Assembly (NCBI GenBank): GCA_002009475.1
Contig: AYTS01000061.1
Span: forward strand, 62,001-126,000
Direction of reading: 5' to 3'
DNA from: Candidatus Brocadia carolinensis
GTDB lineage: Bacteria > Planctomycetota > Brocadiia > Brocadiales > Brocadiaceae
Length of the DNA stretch: 64,000 bases
In this document: in pieces, positions 38,587 to 47,799 of the stretch
Layout: each line of letters starts with the position of its first letter
How positions within the stretch are numbered: position 1 is the stretch's first letter
The notes under the pieces: generated by a model
What the model was told of the DNA's origin: nothing
Database searches by the model: none
The model's input: only the letters and a program-made list of their open reading frames with translations
Translations under genes and position numbers: made by a program

Positions 38587-41235
38587 TCATTTATTTAACA
38601 CCAGCCCTCCATTGGGTCGATAGAATAGCAGGTTTTCCGCAATAGTCTCGTGAAAGATATCCTGGTTGCCCTGATTGTCAATTAGCATCCCCATGCCGCG
38701 TATTTCTTCGGTCTTTGATGGGAAGGAGACACCCTGACTGTTGTCATTTGCCTGATAAACATCATTTCCGTAAAAATCTGCAAGGACGCCAATGCCTTTT
38801 TCCAGACCAACGCCTTGCGAAGTGGTTTTGCTCCGATACGTGTCGTCCCCGTAATTATCCACCAGGAATCCAATGCCGGTATCATGTCCGCAACCCTGCG
38901 AAACACCAAGGGTGCATTCATAGGTGTCGTCTCCGGATGTGTCCTTCAACAACCCGATTGCCGAATGAATGCCAGCGCCCTGGGCGTAGCGGCCCGCATA
39001 ATACCGATCGTTGCCGTCACGGTCATACAACAATCCAAACGAAAAATAATATCCACTGCCCTGGGCGAAATAGTCTCCATGGTAAGTATCGCAACCTTTT
39101 TGATCGAAAAGTATTCCAAGCCCGCCTGATGCCCCAACAATGGTCTCTTCTGGCCTGATCCCCATCCCTATTCCCTGAGACATGGACTGATAGGATTTTT
39201 CCGGATCGCGGAAATCCGGATATACTCCACCGGCAAAGTAATAATCGTTTCCGTCCGCATCTGTTAAAGCACCAAATCCCTTTGTGAATCCCACGCCCTG
39301 GGCAAACTGCCGGCTAAAATAAGCGTCGTTGCCCTTCGTGTCGTTCAGCAATCCCGCGCCAAAGAAACCTACTCCCTGGTTGACGACCCGGCCGTCATAA
39401 AAATCATCGCCGTCGTTATCCAGCAATAACCCAACTCCAAAAAGACACGCCCCCTGTGAAAAATCTTTGCTTAAATACTGATCGTTTCCCCGACAATCCA
39501 TCAGGAGCCCAATCCCAAATCTTCCGGTGCCCTGGGTGAATGGGTCATCAGTCTGGTAAGTATCGTCACCAGAAAAATCGATGCATAGAGAGACAGATAT
39601 CTCTTTGTTGGAAGAACCTGCATTATTAAAGTAATAATCATCCCCACCGAGGTCGATGATTACCGCCGCATCGGCATAATAATACGTTGTGCCAGTCCCC
39701 CCAACAACGATTTTTCCAATGCTTGTATCCTGGACAAACAAAATGTCACCAGCAAAATCCTGTGATGCTCCTGTACCCCCTCCCCCTAACTCCCTCCCGC
39801 CAGTGGAGAGGGTTCTGTTTGTTGATAAATCACCTCTTGCCTTTTCTCCAGCCCCTGCGACATTCTCCGAAGGTTTATATCCCAAGAATACTTCATCGGA
39901 AATTTTTGGTTGATTTGCACCGTGAAGGGATGCTGGTAGGCGGAGTGCAGACACCTTTGTTTGTGGCGCTTCGGGATGAGTATTTTCCTGATCGTCTATT
40001 CCCTGTTCATCAAAGAAAGGAGCAAGTTTCCTCAGCAGTAATGATGTTGCACTGAACAACTTTGCCAGGTCAACCTTTTGAGAGAGTGTCAGTATCATGG
40101 CAAGGTACTGCGATTCAATCCTCGTATTGGGCAACCAAACCGTGTGGGCGTTTTGATATAAGAAGTCAACTTCTTCCTCCGATAAATCCCTGAATGCTTC
40201 TTTCACCAGCAAAACAAGGTATGGCAAACTATCTACGACAACCTGTATTTTCCCTTGTAAGTCAGTTGCTCCTATCTTGTTCGTTGATTGCACAGTATCT
40301 GACGGGACATTTGGGGATTTATCGATCACTCCGCTACCACCTCCTTGCAAAGAAGGAGAAAGAGGGTCGGTCAAAGAAGAATCTTTCACGTCGTCACCTA
40401 TGAAAGATGGAGGTAAGGGGCCGGTTTCACGCTTGATGTCGGGCAAATCCAACTTGATATCCAACCATGCTGCCACAAACCCTAATTGAGCGGAAACGTC
40501 TTTTTTGTAAAACGGATCGATGATGGCCTGTCCAATCCCCGGGGTATCAAAGGGGTGCAGCATGAGATAATTTATCAAAGACAAACGAAACGGATTGCGC
40601 TCCTCATTGGATTGGAAACCTTCTCGTGCATATGCCTCTTCACCAATACGCTGCAAGGTTGCATCAAGCATCTCCTTGTATTTTTCGTTTTTCATGGCAA
40701 AGTCGACGAAGCTTATCCCGGCATGTTTCAAGCAACCACTTGAAACAAAAGGAGTACCTGGTTCTGCTATATTCTTCAAAAGTTTTCTAATAAGCACCGG
40801 TTTGAATACCATTTCAGTGTCGCCTCTGAGAACCGTAAGTTCAGGTATACCTCCGGCGCCAATAGTCTCTATGGTCTTCTTGAACTGGATGAGATTAAGC
40901 ACATTCCTGCCGGTGGGAAATTCCTTATTAATCTTGGTAATAATGTCTCCTGCCTTTAAACCGGCCTCGGCGGCAGGCGATTCGCGGGTTATCTCTTTCA
41001 CCAGGACACCCGTTCCATCTGCATCTTCCATAAAGATCCCCAGCCAGCCTTTATTGAAATCAACCGCATCCTTTTTAAATCTTCTTCCTTCAAAGGCAAA
41101 GAAGTTGTTGGGATCAAAATGCTGACCCTCGACAGATACCTGCATATCTTCGGCCACCAGGGTATTTGAGCGCACCGCAGATATCGTGAGGACACAAAGA
41201 CAAAAAAAAACGAAATACGCGATTTTGTTGAACAT
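38587..41235 (-). CDS. Exported PDZ protein with 'G-GLL-D--GDD-Y' repeats
   Basis: The 882-residue protein has an N-terminal signal sequence (IAYFVFFCLCVLTISAVRS). Residues about 45-135 are a PDZ domain (GLKAGDIITKINKEFP). A helical region runs to about 520. Residues about 530-870 consist of some ten repeats of roughly 28-33 residues with the core G(I/V)GLL-D--G(D/N)D-Y------QG-G (for example FGVGLLLDNDGDDFYDGRVV). The regular D-G-D-D-Y spacing suggests a beta-solenoid, possibly binding a metal. Two low-complexity inserts (DPLSPSLQGGGSG and RTLSTGGRELGGGGTG) look like translated intergenic repeats. It is likely a periplasmic or surface protein; function unknown. Confidence 0.75.
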   Translation of the reverse strand: MFNKIAYFVFFCLCVLTISAVRSNTLVAEDMQVSVEGQHFDPNNFFAFEGRRFKKDAVDFNKGWLGIFMEDADGTGVLVKEITRESPAAEAGLKAGDIITKINKEFPTGRNVLNLIQFKKTIETIGAGGIPELTVLRGDTEMVFKPVLIRKLLKNIAEPGTPFVSSGCLKHAGISFVDFAMKNEKYKEMLDATLQRIGEEAYAREGFQSNEERNPFRLSLINYLMLHPFDTPGIGQAIIDPFYKKDVSAQLGFVAAWLDIKLDLPDIKRETGPLPPSFIGDDVKDSSLTDPLSPSLQGGGSGVIDKSPNVPSDTVQSTNKIGATDLQGKIQVVVDSLPYLVLLVKEAFRDLSEEEVDFLYQNAHTVWLPNTRIESQYLAMILTLSQKVDLAKLFSATSLLLRKLAPFFDEQGIDDQENTHPEAPQTKVSALRLPASLHGANQPKISDEVFLGYKPSENVAGAGEKARGDLSTNRTLSTGGRELGGGGTGASQDFAGDILFVQDTSIGKIVVGGTGTTYYYADAAVIIDLGGDDYYFNNAGSSNKEISVSLCIDFSGDDTYQTDDPFTQGTGRFGIGLLMDCRGNDQYLSKDFSQGACLFGVGLLLDNDGDDFYDGRVVNQGVGFFGAGLLNDTKGNDAYFSRQFAQGVGFTKGFGALTDADGNDYYFAGGVYPDFRDPEKSYQSMSQGIGMGIRPEETIVGASGGLGILFDQKGCDTYHGDYFAQGSGYYFSFGLLYDRDGNDRYYAGRYAQGAGIHSAIGLLKDTSGDDTYECTLGVSQGCGHDTGIGFLVDNYGDDTYRSKTTSQGVGLEKGIGVLADFYGNDVYQANDNSQGVSFPSKTEEIRGMGMLIDNQGNQDIFHETIAENLLFYRPNGGLVLNK

Positions 41236-41604
41236 AATGAAGTTTGCTTTCTCAGCGGAAATTCAGGATAATAGAAGCGCTTGTCAAAAGCAATGGGAAA
41301 ATTTATAAGGCTGAAACAATAAGGAAAGCATGAATAAGGGAAAAAAGTGTGGTGAATTCCCCCTTAGCAAAGGGGGCCAGGCGGTCGTTACAAAGGATAA
41401 TAAAAAAATATCAATTACCTTGATACTTATATTTCTGGAAAAACCGGATACATTCAGGATTGTTAACCCATGCAATGTATACAATCCCCAGAATCCCGTT
41501 TTCAAGAGGGGACCTTCATTTCACGGTATACAGGCAGAAATGTGGGTAAAGACACGTGCGAAGGAGAGGAAGATGCAGTGCGTGAGTTGTGGCGAGGCAA
41601 TACG

Positions 41605-42462
41605 ATGGATATGAAAACTTTCGCAGTGATCCTCTTGAGAGGAATGAGTCAGGTATTCTTACTCAATAATGTTGCAACAGGGATCTTGTTTTTTGCCGCG
41701 ATTGGGTATAGCTCCTGTTTCATGGGTATCGGGGCTTTCATTGGCGTTCTCGTTGGTACGTCTACCGCATTATTGCTGAAATACGACCGCAATGACATTC
41801 AGCAAGGTCTTTACGGTTATAACGGCATCCTGGTTGGTCTGTCAATTATCAATTTTTTTGGATTTAACCTGCCTTCTGTGCTTGCACTCGCTTTTGGCGC
41901 TGCCCTGTCATCCATCATCAGAAAAGGAATGAGCGTATGGAAGGTACCACCTTATACCGCACCGTTTATTATCTCGGCGTGGATCGTGATGTCACTGCTC
42001 ATCATATTTAACATAGTTCCGTTACGAGCAGGAGGCGTGCCGGAGGCAAGATATGTCGATATTATTGCCGCGGTAACCAAGGGCATGGGACAGGTAGTGT
42101 TTTTGGAAAACATTGTTGCCGGGATCATGGTATTTATTGGGATACTGGTGAGTTCCAGAATATCAGCATGCTATGCGCTTCTGGGGGCTTCGATTGGAGT
42201 TGTTGCGGCCTTTGCATCTCCATTCCCTCTGAATATGATCAATAGCGGCATGTTTGGTTTTAATGCCGTTTTATGCGGCATCGCATTTTCAAATAGACGG
42301 TGGACATCTCTTATTTTAGCAACAGTCTCCGGTATGGTTTCTGTTTTTATGATGTACGGAATCATGAAGCTTGGTGTCATTACCCTAACAGCGCCATTTG
42401 TACTATCCACCTGGCTCGTTTTATTGTTTAGCCAAAGGGTAAGAGCGAAGCATTTATTATAA
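41605..42462 (+). CDS. Urea transporter (SLC14/UT family)
   Basis: The ATG at 41605 has GCGAGGC 7 bases upstream; residues before it are not membrane-like. About ten hydrophobic segments form two related halves: MSQVFLLNNVATGILFFAAI ... QQGLYGYNGILVGLSI, and MGQVVFLENIVAGIMVFIGI ... MINSGMFGFNAVLCGIAFSN. The duplicated GYNG/GFNA motifs are the urea-slot signatures of UT channels. Predicted length is 285 residues. It should pass urea passively across the membrane. No urease or amidolyase gene is nearby. Confidence 0.85.
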   Translation: MDMKTFAVILLRGMSQVFLLNNVATGILFFAAIGYSSCFMGIGAFIGVLVGTSTALLLKYDRNDIQQGLYGYNGILVGLSIINFFGFNLPSVLALAFGAALSSIIRKGMSVWKVPPYTAPFIISAWIVMSLLIIFNIVPLRAGGVPEARYVDIIAAVTKGMGQVVFLENIVAGIMVFIGILVSSRISACYALLGASIGVVAAFASPFPLNMINSGMFGFNAVLCGIAFSNRRWTSLILATVSGMVSVFMMYGIMKLGVITLTAPFVLSTWLVLLFSQRVRAKHLL

Positions 42463-42533
42463 TTTTCATACCAAAGCCAGTAAATACCTCATTCCTGCTT
42501 TTTTCGAAAAACCAAATTGTTACAAAAAAATAG

Positions 42534-43913
42534 ATGCTTAAAGTAAAGGCTAAACCCGAAGATTTTGTTGTCGAAGAGATTGCCGACCTTCCATTTCGGA
42601 AAGACGGGAACTTCTGTGTCTATCTGTTGAAAAAGAGAGGATGGAATACGGTTGATATCTTAAAGATGCTTTCCAGGAAGGTCAACATACCCTATTCACA
42701 TTTTTCTTATGGTGGTAAAAAGGATAAATATGCCTTAACCTCGCAGTACATCACCATCGCGCGGAAGAGTGAAAACCACACCTTCCGCCCTTTTCCCCGT
42801 CCCTTAGAACGAGAAAACAAAGAAGATGGAAATAACGCTACCAACAGAACAACAAATGCAAGGCTTCTCACACAAGATAACAGGGCAACTCCGGATGAAA
42901 TCTCACGGCACAAACCGCCTGTCCTGCCACAGCAGGTAGAAGAGGAAAACTATTCTCTGGGTTTTGTGGGTTATATGGATAGGCCCATGGGACCTGATCT
43001 CATAACGGGAAACAGATTTCACATCGTTGTCAGGCATCTTACAGAGAGTGAATTAAGGTCGGCTTTGCGTGAAATGGACTCAGTAAAACAGGATGGGTAC
43101 CCCAATTATTTCGATGATCAGCGATTCGGGAGTTTCGATGCCCGGCAGGGGTTCGTTGCGGAAAAGATACTCAGGAAGCATTACAACGGGGCGCTGAAGA
43201 TATATTTTTCCCGCATCCATCCGGAAGACAGTAAGGAAGAAAGGGACCACAGAAAATTTCTGGGAGAAAATTGGGGAGATTGGCCGACATGCCTGAAAGG
43301 GACAAGGAGCAGATTTGAGCAGGAATCGTTCCGTTACCTGGAAAAAAATCCCAAAGGATTCATTCCCATCCTTCAAAGGATCTCGCACGAAGAGATGGTG
43401 CTCTTTTTTTCCGCGTATCAATCGCACCTGTGGAACGAAGTTTTGAGGAAAATTATCCGTTCGGTTTGTAACGATAATTTCATGTCAGGGAATTCCCATA
43501 CGAAAGGGTGTCACGGACAAACTTGTTTACCCGGGACTAATTTAAAAATTTCCAAAGGAATTGCGGGGGATTACCTGTTTTACGCGTCATTGAATCAAGA
43601 AAAAAAAGCGTATTTAAGCAATCTCATTATCCCCATGCCTGCATCCAATATCAAGATGCCCGATGCCCTGACGGAAAAGCAGTATTCGGAAGTTTTGCAG
43701 GAAAACAACTTAAAATCTCCCCTGTTTAACATCAGAAAATTACGGCAGGCATTTTTTAAAGGTATTGAAAGGAGGGCAATAATCACTCCCGAAGACCTTT
43801 GCGTTGATGCTGCTGAAGATGAGGTTTATCAGGGCAAGCGAAAATTGATCCTGAAATTCTTTCTACCAAGGGGATGCTACGGCACGATGTTCATCAAGAG
43901 ATTGTTCTGCTGA
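42534..43913 (+). CDS. truD: tRNA pseudouridine(13) synthase TruD
   Basis: The protein (459 residues) begins LKVKAKPEDFVVEEIADLPF and has the catalytic-aspartate motif FSYGGKKDKYALTSQYITI, then NYFDDQRFGSFDARQGFVAE, AYQSHLWNEVLRKII and LILKFFLPRGCYGTMFIKRL. TruD makes pseudouridine 13 in tRNA-Glu. It is about 100 residues longer than E. coli TruD. Two stretches look inserted: an N/T-rich segment around residues 85-130, and GCHGQTCLPGTN (about 43506-43541), whose DNA (GTCACGGACAAACTTGTTTA) resembles the end of the MITE-like element at 34.83 kb. Confidence 0.9.
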   Translation: MLKVKAKPEDFVVEEIADLPFRKDGNFCVYLLKKRGWNTVDILKMLSRKVNIPYSHFSYGGKKDKYALTSQYITIARKSENHTFRPFPRPLERENKEDGNNATNRTTNARLLTQDNRATPDEISRHKPPVLPQQVEEENYSLGFVGYMDRPMGPDLITGNRFHIVVRHLTESELRSALREMDSVKQDGYPNYFDDQRFGSFDARQGFVAEKILRKHYNGALKIYFSRIHPEDSKEERDHRKFLGENWGDWPTCLKGTRSRFEQESFRYLEKNPKGFIPILQRISHEEMVLFFSAYQSHLWNEVLRKIIRSVCNDNFMSGNSHTKGCHGQTCLPGTNLKISKGIAGDYLFYASLNQEKKAYLSNLIIPMPASNIKMPDALTEKQYSEVLQENNLKSPLFNIRKLRQAFFKGIERRAIITPEDLCVDAAEDEVYQGKRKLILKFFLPRGCYGTMFIKRLFC

Positions 43914-43992
43914 TTAACGAATAGCTTTTGGCTTGCCCTCAACAGTTGCCCCCCGGGATCTGCTTTGTCACGGTTCGTTCCCTTGGCTCTCC

Positions 43993-44316
43993 CTATCTTC
44001 TGCTCCGTCTTCCCCATGTTCTTGCGCCGTCCATCTCAATATTCCTTCCCGACTTTCCCAGCGCATCTTCTGTCCTCGCCTCGAATTGTTTCCGTATCCC
44101 TTTGTCTTTCTCGCTACGCTCCCCGCCCCTGTAAAGCACGTTGACATCGCCTGAGATCTCCTTTATAACCACCTTCAAGCTCTCCCCACGTCGGACTTGC
44201 CCAATATGCAAGAGCACCGCCTTGCCTACACTTTTTGAGTAAGTTCGGTTAAGACAAAGAAGGCAGGGAAAATTAATGAGAAAAGAGTCTTTGTCGGATT
44301 GGGTATCCTTTTGCAA
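43993..44316 (-). pseudogene. Possible decayed transposase fragment
   Basis: A 107-codon frame contains LLHIGQVRRGESLKVVIKE and VNVLYRGGERSEKDKGIRKQ, FEARTEDALGK. The combination of a basic/acidic 'ERSEKDKxIRxxFE' block after a VLY strand recalls the middle of IS1634/IS4-type transposases. The frame has neither start nor the DDE residues. The surrounding 43914-44367 has no other gene. This is a tentative call. Confidence 0.3.
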
Positions 44317-44367
44317 AGAGATTTGTTCGATGTTATACTATGTGCATAAACACACACATCATAAGAA

Positions 44368-45144
44368 ATGAGAATGAAGGCTATGGACGAAAATTTGATA
44401 ACGCAATATCGGTACTTTCTCAAGGATAGCATCCGGAAAAAGATTGATTTTTCCCAGACAGACCAGAACAGAGACATTGACATCCCACCCGTTGAAAAAC
44501 CTTATCGGGCGGATGCCCTGCGCATTGACCTTGTAAAACCCGGGGCATGGAAAAATTTTGCCGGCGCTGATATCATCACGGCGATCGGGAACCGGGAGAG
44601 CCGTAGAGCATACACGCAAGAACCTCTCACCCTGGAAGAAATCTCTTTCCTGCTCTGGGCAACCCAGGGTGTACGGGGGGAAGTTGTGAGCGGCCATGCC
44701 TATCGCACCGTACCCTCAGCAGGCTGCCGGCATGCCTTTGAAACGTATCTGGTGGTGCTCAATGGGAAAGGGCTTGATCCGGGTGTCTACCGGTATCTTC
44801 CGCTTACTCATCAATTGCTCTTTGAATTTTCTGAAGAACGCCTTGCTGGAAAGCTGGTCGATGCCGTTTTCCGCCAGCCTTATCCGGGGAATGCGGCGGC
44901 GACGTTCATCTGGACGGCTATTCCGTACCGGATGGAATGGCGCTACCACCTGGCAGCCCATAAGGTTATTGCTATTGACGCAGGGCATATATGCCAGAAT
45001 CTCTATCTTGCATGCGAGGCGATTGGTGCAGGGACGTGCGCCATTGCCGCCTATGATCAGGAAGCCCTGGACCGGCTGCTCCGTATTGATGGGAAAGACG
45101 AGTTTGCCGTCTATCTGTCGCCCGTGGGCAAGGTGCGGGGTTGA
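44368..45144 (+). CDS. SagB/nitroreductase-family FMN oxidoreductase
   Basis: The protein of about 258 residues has the SagB-type signature AIGNRESRRAYTQEPLTLEE, FLLWATQGVRG, RTVPSAGCRHAFETYLVVL and AGHICQNLYLACEAIGAGTC. These are flavin-binding elements of the nitroreductase fold. SagB-like enzymes oxidise azolines in peptide natural products, but many stand-alone members have unknown substrates. No YcaO cyclodehydratase or precursor gene is near. Starts at 44368, 44374 and 44383 are possible; the ribosome-binding site does not decide. Confidence 0.82.
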   Translation: MRMKAMDENLITQYRYFLKDSIRKKIDFSQTDQNRDIDIPPVEKPYRADALRIDLVKPGAWKNFAGADIITAIGNRESRRAYTQEPLTLEEISFLLWATQGVRGEVVSGHAYRTVPSAGCRHAFETYLVVLNGKGLDPGVYRYLPLTHQLLFEFSEERLAGKLVDAVFRQPYPGNAAATFIWTAIPYRMEWRYHLAAHKVIAIDAGHICQNLYLACEAIGAGTCAIAAYDQEALDRLLRIDGKDEFAVYLSPVGKVRG

Positions 45145-45278
45145 AGATTTAAGTTATATGAAGAGCGGGCGTCGCCTGCCTTAACAAATGTGCAGCATTA
45201 CCAAACATGCTAAACATGGTACAAATTAAAGCCGACAGCACATCCGTGCAAGTTGGTGCTGTTGAACGAGTGTCGTTT

Positions 45279-45503
45279 TTATCTTCTGCGCAATAACCAC
45301 ATGATCAGAGAGAACATGATGCTGATGATGATGCAAGTGGTGATGGGAAAGTAAAAACTAAAGTTTTTCTTTTGAACAACGATGTCACCTGGCAGTCTTC
45401 CCACAAAAGGGAGCTTGCCCCCGATTATGAACAGGCCACCGATAATAATCATAAGAATGCCCAGGCTTATTAAAATTTTACCAAACGCACCTAATTCAGC
45501 CAT
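45279..45503 (-). CDS. DUF2905 small membrane protein
   Basis: The 74-residue protein has two membrane helices (GKILISLGILMIIIGGLFII and FPITTCIIISIMFSLIMWLL) and the conserved loop GKLPFVGRLPGDIVVQKKNF of DUF2905. AAGGAGGTACGC precedes the ATG at 45503, a strong ribosome-binding site. The function of the family is unknown. It is divergent from the ETHE1-like gene, 176 bases away. Confidence 0.88.
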   Translation of the reverse strand: MAELGAFGKILISLGILMIIIGGLFIIGGKLPFVGRLPGDIVVQKKNFSFYFPITTCIIISIMFSLIMWLLRRR

Positions 45504-45679
45504 AATGCGTACCTCCTTGTTTTAAACCTTTTTATCTATCTAGCTGGACGCAGCACCGTTGCAACCTAAAATTTGACTACGGCTTCTTTTCGCCGTAAGA
45601 TATTCTACAGAAAAAGTCTTCACAGGGCAATCCTCATGCGCTAAGGTTCAACAAAATGCAAACGATAAAGGAGGATCAA

Positions 45680-46765
45680 ATGATCTTTAGACAGTTAAAC
45701 AAGACGGCATGCAAAACCTACCTCGCCGGTTCGGAAGCTACAAAAGAAGTGATTCTTGTGGATCCCGTCCTGCCGCAGGTAAATGAATATGTGTCTCTTC
45801 TGAAAAGCGAAGGGTTAAAACTAACCCATGTGCTGGATACCCACACCCACGCAGACCATGTCTCCGGTGCCGGAGCGCTGATTAATCTCACCGGCGCCGT
45901 ATACGTCATGCATCAGAATTCCCCTGTTCGTTGTGTGTCCTTCCGTGTTCCCGATGGGTTTGACTGTCATCTGAGCGACATCCCTGTTACCGTCATGCAT
46001 ACGCCAGGCCACACGAAGGACAGTATGTGCCTTATCTTTCCAGATCGCATGTTAACCGGCGATACGTTGTTTTTAGACGATGGCGGGGCAGGGCGCACCG
46101 ACTTGCCTGGTGGCGACCCTGGTGAACACTGGGAATCCCTGCAAAGAATCATGAGATTGCCGGATCATCTCATGGTATATCCGGCCCATGAATACCGTGG
46201 ACGTGAACCATCCACGTTAGGTGAGCAAAAAAAACGAAATCCAAATCTGCAACCCCGCACAAAAGAGGCTTATATCAAATGGCTTATCGACATGAAACTC
46301 GGTCCGGCTGAGTGGATGAACGCTGTACTAAAGGCCAACTATGCCTGCACCCATGATCCCAAGGCAGTGCATATCCCTGCCGATACCCCTACCTGTGAAA
46401 TTAAGGGCACCATATCACAGGAAATTGCGGAACAGCAAGTACCCACCATTGCTGCTGCAGAGGTCAGGCGCCGATTGGAAACGAATCAACTTGATGACAC
46501 GGTAATCCTGGACGTCAGAGAACCGGCAGAACTCAAAGGCGAGTTAAGGGCCATTCAGGGTGCGCTCAATATCCCGGTAGGACAGGTAGCACAAAGGTTG
46601 AACGAGTTGGAAAAGTTTAGGGAAAAGGAGATTATTACCATATGCCGGAGTGGAGCGCGGGCACAAACTGCCGCCGCCATATTACTGAAAGCCGGGTTCA
46701 GGAAGGTATTCAATATGAGCGGTGGAATGGCCGCCTTTCGCCAGGCAGAGAAAAAACCGTTATGA
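45680..46765 (+). CDS. ETHE1-like MBL hydrolase with C-terminal rhodanese domain
   Basis: The ATG at 45680 is preceded by AAAGGAGGATCAA. Residues 1-240 are a metallo-beta-lactamase domain with THTHADHVSGAG, VMHTPGHTKDSMCLIF and LTGDTLFLDDGGAGRTDLPG, close to persulfide dioxygenases (ETHE1/Blh). Residues about 260-360 are a rhodanese domain with DVREPAELKGELRAIQGALN and the active-site cysteine in TICRSGARAQTAAAIL. Fusions of this kind oxidise glutathione persulfide and transfer sulfane sulfur in sulfide detoxification. The activity is inferred from both domains. Confidence 0.87.
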   Translation: MIFRQLNKTACKTYLAGSEATKEVILVDPVLPQVNEYVSLLKSEGLKLTHVLDTHTHADHVSGAGALINLTGAVYVMHQNSPVRCVSFRVPDGFDCHLSDIPVTVMHTPGHTKDSMCLIFPDRMLTGDTLFLDDGGAGRTDLPGGDPGEHWESLQRIMRLPDHLMVYPAHEYRGREPSTLGEQKKRNPNLQPRTKEAYIKWLIDMKLGPAEWMNAVLKANYACTHDPKAVHIPADTPTCEIKGTISQEIAEQQVPTIAAAEVRRRLETNQLDDTVILDVREPAELKGELRAIQGALNIPVGQVAQRLNELEKFREKEIITICRSGARAQTAAAILLKAGFRKVFNMSGGMAAFRQAEKKPL

Positions 46766-46818
46766 TGGGTTTTCCCAAAGCCGGTAATCTCCGGGGAAGA
46801 AATCAAAATCCCCGCATA

Positions 46819-47079
46819 TTACTGTGAAGGCGTGGTATATTGTTCAAGGTATTCCAAATACGCATGCGCTTCTTCAGAGGTTCGCCCGCACATCTCTTCC
46901 AGTGGCCGAAGGCTGCAGCATACTGCCGGTCTTTCCGGCTTGCCGAAGATAAGGCAACGATTGTCCGGGCTGAGTTGCGGGCAACGGACACCGGCAGGTT
47001 TTCCGTCCGGCATGCCGGGAATGGGGGACGAAATCGATAATGCAATGCAACAAGCCCCACAACCAATTCTGCATTTCAT
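46819..47079 (-). CDS. YkgJ-family cysteine-cluster protein
   Basis: The 86-residue protein MKCRIGCGACCIALSISSPI has the CxxxCxxCC...C...C...CC pattern (RCPQLSPDNRCLIFGKPERP, AVCCSLRP) of the YkgJ/UPF0153 family, thought to bind zinc or an Fe-S cluster. It ends EEAHAYLEYLEQYT. It follows the pyridoxamine-oxidase-like gene by 17 bases on the same strand, so the two may be co-transcribed. Confidence 0.83.
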   Translation of the reverse strand: MKCRIGCGACCIALSISSPIPGMPDGKPAGVRCPQLSPDNRCLIFGKPERPAVCCSLRPLEEMCGRTSEEAHAYLEYLEQYTTPSQ

Positions 47080-47096
47080 GCGTTACGCTTCCCCCC

Positions 47097-47582
47097 CTAT
47101 CTTCCCCACTTACCCTGTATATCGTTTACGTCCAACCTTAACATCGCCAAATTCCTGTAAACCAGATCGTTCGACAAAGATTCCTGCCTTATTTTATCAG
47201 GGTTATCTTCCAGATGTTCCAGGAGGATGTCCATCCCGTATTTCTTTTCCTCCATCGCTTCTACGAAATATATTTTTCCCCGGATAATGACCGACCGGAA
47301 TTCATGTGCGCAGTCATTCATGATGTACCCTCTGTCTTCAATGATGGTGGCGCATACCGAGGGGTTCTCTCTGATGAATTCAGATTTCAATCCTCTCAAT
47401 CTGCTGTGGAAGTAGAAGGCATTTTTTCTTTCATCGTAACCATAGCTCAGTGTCACAATATAGGGTTCATTATTTCTGCACAACGCAATGGTCAGATATT
47501 TTCCGGCTTTTATTATTCTCAGCAATTCATTCCGGTCATGTATTTCCCTTTCTTTTTTCTGCAGATGATATCGTGGCATCAT
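47097..47582 (-). CDS. Pyridoxamine 5'-phosphate oxidase/NimA-like flavin protein
   Basis: The start at 47582 (MMPRYHLQKKEREIHDRNEL) is preferred over the long upstream frame to 47750 because family members begin at this point. The 161-residue product shows the split beta-barrel pattern: KAGKYLTIALCRNNEPYIVT, LSYGYDERKNAFYFHSRLRG and HEFRSVIIRGKIYFVEAMEE. Relatives bind FMN, heme or F420; NimA-type members reduce nitroimidazoles. The physiological substrate is unknown. Confidence 0.78.
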   Translation of the reverse strand: MMPRYHLQKKEREIHDRNELLRIIKAGKYLTIALCRNNEPYIVTLSYGYDERKNAFYFHSRLRGLKSEFIRENPSVCATIIEDRGYIMNDCAHEFRSVIIRGKIYFVEAMEEKKYGMDILLEHLEDNPDKIRQESLSNDLVYRNLAMLRLDVNDIQGKWGR

Positions 47583-47799
47583 GTTACAGGCCTTTGAATT
47601 CTTACCCTTCAAAATTTGGTAGCCGCAGCTTCCAGCCTGCGTGGAACAGTCGGCAAACAGAGCATGGTACACAATGCCGGAAAAATGGAGATTCCTGTTG
47701 TCCCGCCAAATCATGGGCTCAGGTTGTAAACCGTCCGGCTGAGCACTCACGACGCAGCCTGAATCCGCTATGAGTAATCCTCCTGCAACCGTGGGATGA

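Noticed and set aside
41605-42462. Urea-utilisation gene cluster
   Set aside because: Only the transporter is present; neighbouring genes are truD and the PDZ protein, with no urease or urea amidolyase.
44368-45144. Thiazole/oxazole-modified peptide (TOMM) cluster based on SagB-like gene
   Set aside because: No YcaO cyclodehydratase, E1-like partner or precursor peptide lies nearby.
46832-47287. Plus-strand 151-codon frame opposite YkgJ and the flavin-protein gene
   Set aside because: It is the shadow of two well-supported minus-strand genes with conserved cysteines and flavin-fold motifs.
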